From assembly GCF_002210285.1 (NCBI RefSeq), contig NZ_MWQE01000015.1, positions 1 to 42,357 on the forward strand: a stretch of 42,357 bases of DNA, in the 5' to 3' direction. The DNA comes from Fibrobacter sp. UWR2. Its GTDB lineage: Bacteria; Fibrobacterota; Fibrobacteria; Fibrobacterales; Fibrobacteraceae. Positions 41,061 through 42,357 of this stretch are shown here, one piece after another. How positions within the stretch are numbered: the stretch's first letter is position 1; each line of letters begins with the position of its first letter. The notes beneath the pieces are model-generated. The model had not been told where the DNA came from. It did no database searches and saw only the letters and a list, made by a program, of their open reading frames with translations. The position numbers were made by a program, and so were the translations under genes.

Positions 41061-41179
41061 GCATTCGAAGGAGCGCCTATGATAAGTGACTGTCGAATGC
41101 CGAGAGGCATTCTGAGAACGAACTAGCCGCAAGCCTTTTGTCCTTAGGGCTTTGCAGGTTAGAAAAATAAGCCTAAGGA
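41061..41179 (+). promoter_or_regulatory. Mutually exclusive hairpins in the metY leader
   Basis: Hairpin A pairs GCATTCGA (41061-41068) with TCGAATGC (41093-41100) and encloses the Shine-Dalgarno and start of the second leader peptide. Hairpin B pairs GAATGCC (41095-41101) with GGCATTC (41106-41112) around a GAGA loop; it shares bases with A, so both cannot form. Hairpin C pairs TCCTTAGGGCTT (41141-41152) with AAGCCTAAGGA (41169-41179), with one bulge. An alternative stem, CCGCAAGCC (41127-41135) with 41149-41159, excludes C. This is what a switching leader RNA looks like. No known riboswitch core is apparent to me. Confidence 0.65.
41079..41126 (+). CDS. Leader peptide in the metY leader
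   Basis: A 15-codon ORF, MISDCRMPRGILRTN, ending with TAG at 41124-41126. AAGGAG at 41068-41073 lies 5 bases before the ATG, stronger than the Shine-Dalgarno of many genes in this window. The codons for R-M-P-R-G-I make up hairpin B, so translation and RNA folding must interfere with each other. It has one Cys and one internal Met, too few for classical stalling at starved codons; sensing through the nascent peptide or through translation-coupled refolding is as likely. Function is inferred. Confidence 0.7.
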   Translation: MISDCRMPRGILRTN

Positions 41180-41200
41180 TATCTCCAAAACCCAAATAAT

Positions 41201-41249
41201 GCGAGCACGGGTCTCTTTAGACCCGGTTGCCCGCTACAACCTAAAAGGA
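41201..41249 (+). promoter_or_regulatory. Stem before metY and its Shine-Dalgarno
   Basis: CGGGTCT (41208-41214) pairs with AGACCCG (41219-41225), with outer GC and GCG/CGC pairs extending the stem to 41201-41234. No T run follows, so it is not a normal terminator. The metY Shine-Dalgarno lies in CCTAAAAGGA (41240-41249), close to the 3' arm of hairpin C (CCTAAGGA, 41172-41179). The TCCTTAGG at 41141-41148 could therefore pair with either, which would open or close the ribosome site. Confidence 0.5.
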
Positions 41250-41258
41250 ATTTTAACC

Positions 41259-42357
41259 ATGACGACACAGAACAAGCTCCATTTTGAAACTCTTCAGCTC
41301 CATGTTGGCCAGGAACAGGCAGACCCCGCAACCGATTCCCGTGCGGTTCCTATTTACCAGACCACCTCTTACGTTTTCCACAACTCCCAGGATGCTGCAG
41401 ACCGCTTTGCCCTGAAGGCCGGTGGTAATGTTTACGGCCGTATCAACAACTCCACTCAGGGCGTTCTCGAAGAACGTATTGCTGCCCTCGAAGGTGGCGT
41501 TGCCGCTCTCGCCGTCGCCTCTGGTGCCGCTGCCATCACTTACGCCATCACGGCTCTTGCCCGCAGTGGTGACCACGTGGTTGTCCAGCGCACGGTTTAC
41601 GGTGGTACTTTCAACCTGTTGCAGCATACGCTCCGTGACTTCGGTATCGAATCGACCTTCGTCGATACTCACGACCTCAAGAGCGTCGAAGCCGCCGTCA
41701 AGGAAAACACGAAGCTCATCTTTATCGAAACTCTCGGCAACCCGCATTCCGACATTCCGGATATCGACGCTATCGCCGAAATCGCTCACAAGAACAAGAT
41801 TCCTCTGGTCATCGACAACACCTTCGGTACTCCGTACCTGATTCGCCCGATTGAACACGGTGCCGACATCGTGGTGCATTCCGCGACCAAGTTCATCGGC
41901 GGTCACGGCACGACCCTCGGCGGTGTCATCGTGGATAGCGGTAAGTTCGACTGGACCAAGAGCGGCAAGTTCCCGCAGTTCACCGAGAAGAACCCGAGCT
42001 ACGGTTTCCCGTTTGTGGCCGCCGGCGCTGCTGCCTACGCCATCTACGTGCGTACGATTCTCCTCCGTGACGAAGGTGCTGCCATTTCCCCGTTCAACGC
42101 ATTCCTGCTGTTGCAGGGTGTCGAGACGCTTTCGCTCCGCCTCGATCGCCATGTCGAAAACACCAAGAAGGTTCTGGAATTCCTTTCCAAGCACCCGAAG
42201 GTTACCCGCGTGAGCCACCCGAGCTTCGAAAACCATCCGGACCACAAGCTTTACCAGAAGTACTTCCCGAATGGTGGCGGCTCCATCTTTACGTTCGATA
42301 TCAAGGGCGGCCAGGAAGAAGCCTTCAAGTTCATCGATAGCCTCAAGATTTTCAGCT
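41259..42357 (+). CDS. metY: O-acetylhomoserine sulfhydrylase (MetY), 3' end outside window
   Basis: The first 366 residues of a PLP enzyme of the Cys/Met family, open to the window end; the family is about 420-430 long, so only the C-terminal part is missing. It starts [19 protein letters not shown], typical of O-acetylhomoserine aminocarboxypropyltransferases. [26 protein letters not shown], and [20 protein letters not shown] with PLP lysine 211 follow. The insert around residues 225-275 (with YGFPF) marks MetY from MetB/MccB. It makes homocysteine from O-acetylhomoserine and sulfide, feeding both methionine and, through mccBA, cysteine. AAGGA lies 9 bases before the ATG. Confidence 0.93.
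   Translation, partial: MTTQNKLHFETLQLHVGQEQADPATDSRAVPIYQTTSYVFHNSQDAADRFALKAGGNVYGRINNSTQGVLEERIAALEGGVAALAVASGAAAITYAITALARSGDHVVVQRTVYGGTFNLLQHTLRDFGIESTFVDTHDLKSVEAAVKENTKLIFIETLGNPHSDIPDIDAIAEIAHKNKIPLVIDNTFGTPYLIRPIEHGADIVVHSATKFIGGHGTTLGGVIVDSGKFDWTKSGKFPQFTEKNPSYGFPFVAAGAAAYAIYVRTILLRDEGAAISPFNAFLLLQGVETLSLRLDRHVENTKKVLEFLSKHPKVTRVSHPSFENHPDHKLYQKYFPNGGGSIFTFDIKGGQEEAFKFIDSLKIFS

Noticed and set aside
41208-41234. Intrinsic terminator in front of metY
   Set aside because: The stem is strong, but the bases after it (TACAACCTAAAAGG) contain no T run, so normal Rho-independent termination is unlikely.
41013-41258. Known SAM riboswitch or T-box in the metY leader
   Set aside because: I cannot find the conserved cores of SAM-I, SAM-II or the T-box antiterminator bulge. 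I keep it as an unassigned structured leader; a covariance-model search would settle it.

Overview
The window reads as a chromosomal piece of a member of the Fibrobacterota, most likely a Fibrobacter species. This rests on the overall look of the proteins, the S10-spc-alpha gene order (a secY-infA-rpmJ junction, no adk or map, no rpsD) and E. coli-like -35/-10 promoters. It is an inference from sequence character, not a database match.

Layout. (1) 1-12942: the 3' end of tuf, then one unbroken S10-spc-alpha ribosomal superoperon (rpsJ to rplQ, with secY, infA and rpoA) closed by a strong intrinsic terminator. rpmC, rpmD and rpmJ are short; rpsD is absent from its usual place before rpoA. (2) 13064-18945: surface-polysaccharide assembly genes (Wza-like exporter, Wzz-like chain-length protein, Wzy-like polymerase, membrane acyltransferase, and a Wzx-like flippase on the other strand), with no glycosyltransferase. 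(3) 18982-25457: tRNA-Leu(UAG), tig, clpP, clpX, then lon and a YggS-type PLP protein, forming a protein-folding and proteolysis block. (4) 25468-28444: an exported hypothetical, rsmA, a deoxyinosine-glycosylase-like protein, an IscR-like Rrf2 regulator and a small serine hydrolase. (5) 28551-31959: a LysR-type regulator and the mccB-mccA pair for making cysteine from homocysteine. (6) 32051-40542: a visibly more A+T-rich accessory segment on the minus strand: a Cys-motif membrane-anchored hypothetical, a 1648-residue exonuclease-RecQ-UvrD fusion, an AbiE toxin-antitoxin pair and a metallophosphoesterase. (7) 40984-42357: a structured leader and metY (O-acetylhomoserine sulfhydrylase), cut by the window end.

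The most interesting content is the control of sulfur amino-acid synthesis. The mccBA leader encodes an 18-residue peptide with four cysteines, followed by an intrinsic terminator whose 5' arm can instead pair over 10 bp with the end of the peptide's own coding region. This has every part of a cysteine-sensing transcription attenuator. The metY leader holds two more tiny ORFs with Shine-Dalgarno sequences and mutually exclusive hairpins, but no clear terminator. The LysR, mccBA and metY promoters share the same architecture: a -35/-10 pair with 17-bp spacing followed at once by a 17-bp CCTA-N9-TAGG box. Together these suggest a local sulfur regulon combining a DNA-binding regulator with leader-peptide control.

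A second theme is promoters placed so close to the start codon (lon, rsmA, the RecQ fusion, abiEi) that the mRNAs are probably leaderless. The abiE promoter also carries an 18-bp perfect inverted repeat over its -35 box, a likely autoregulatory operator.
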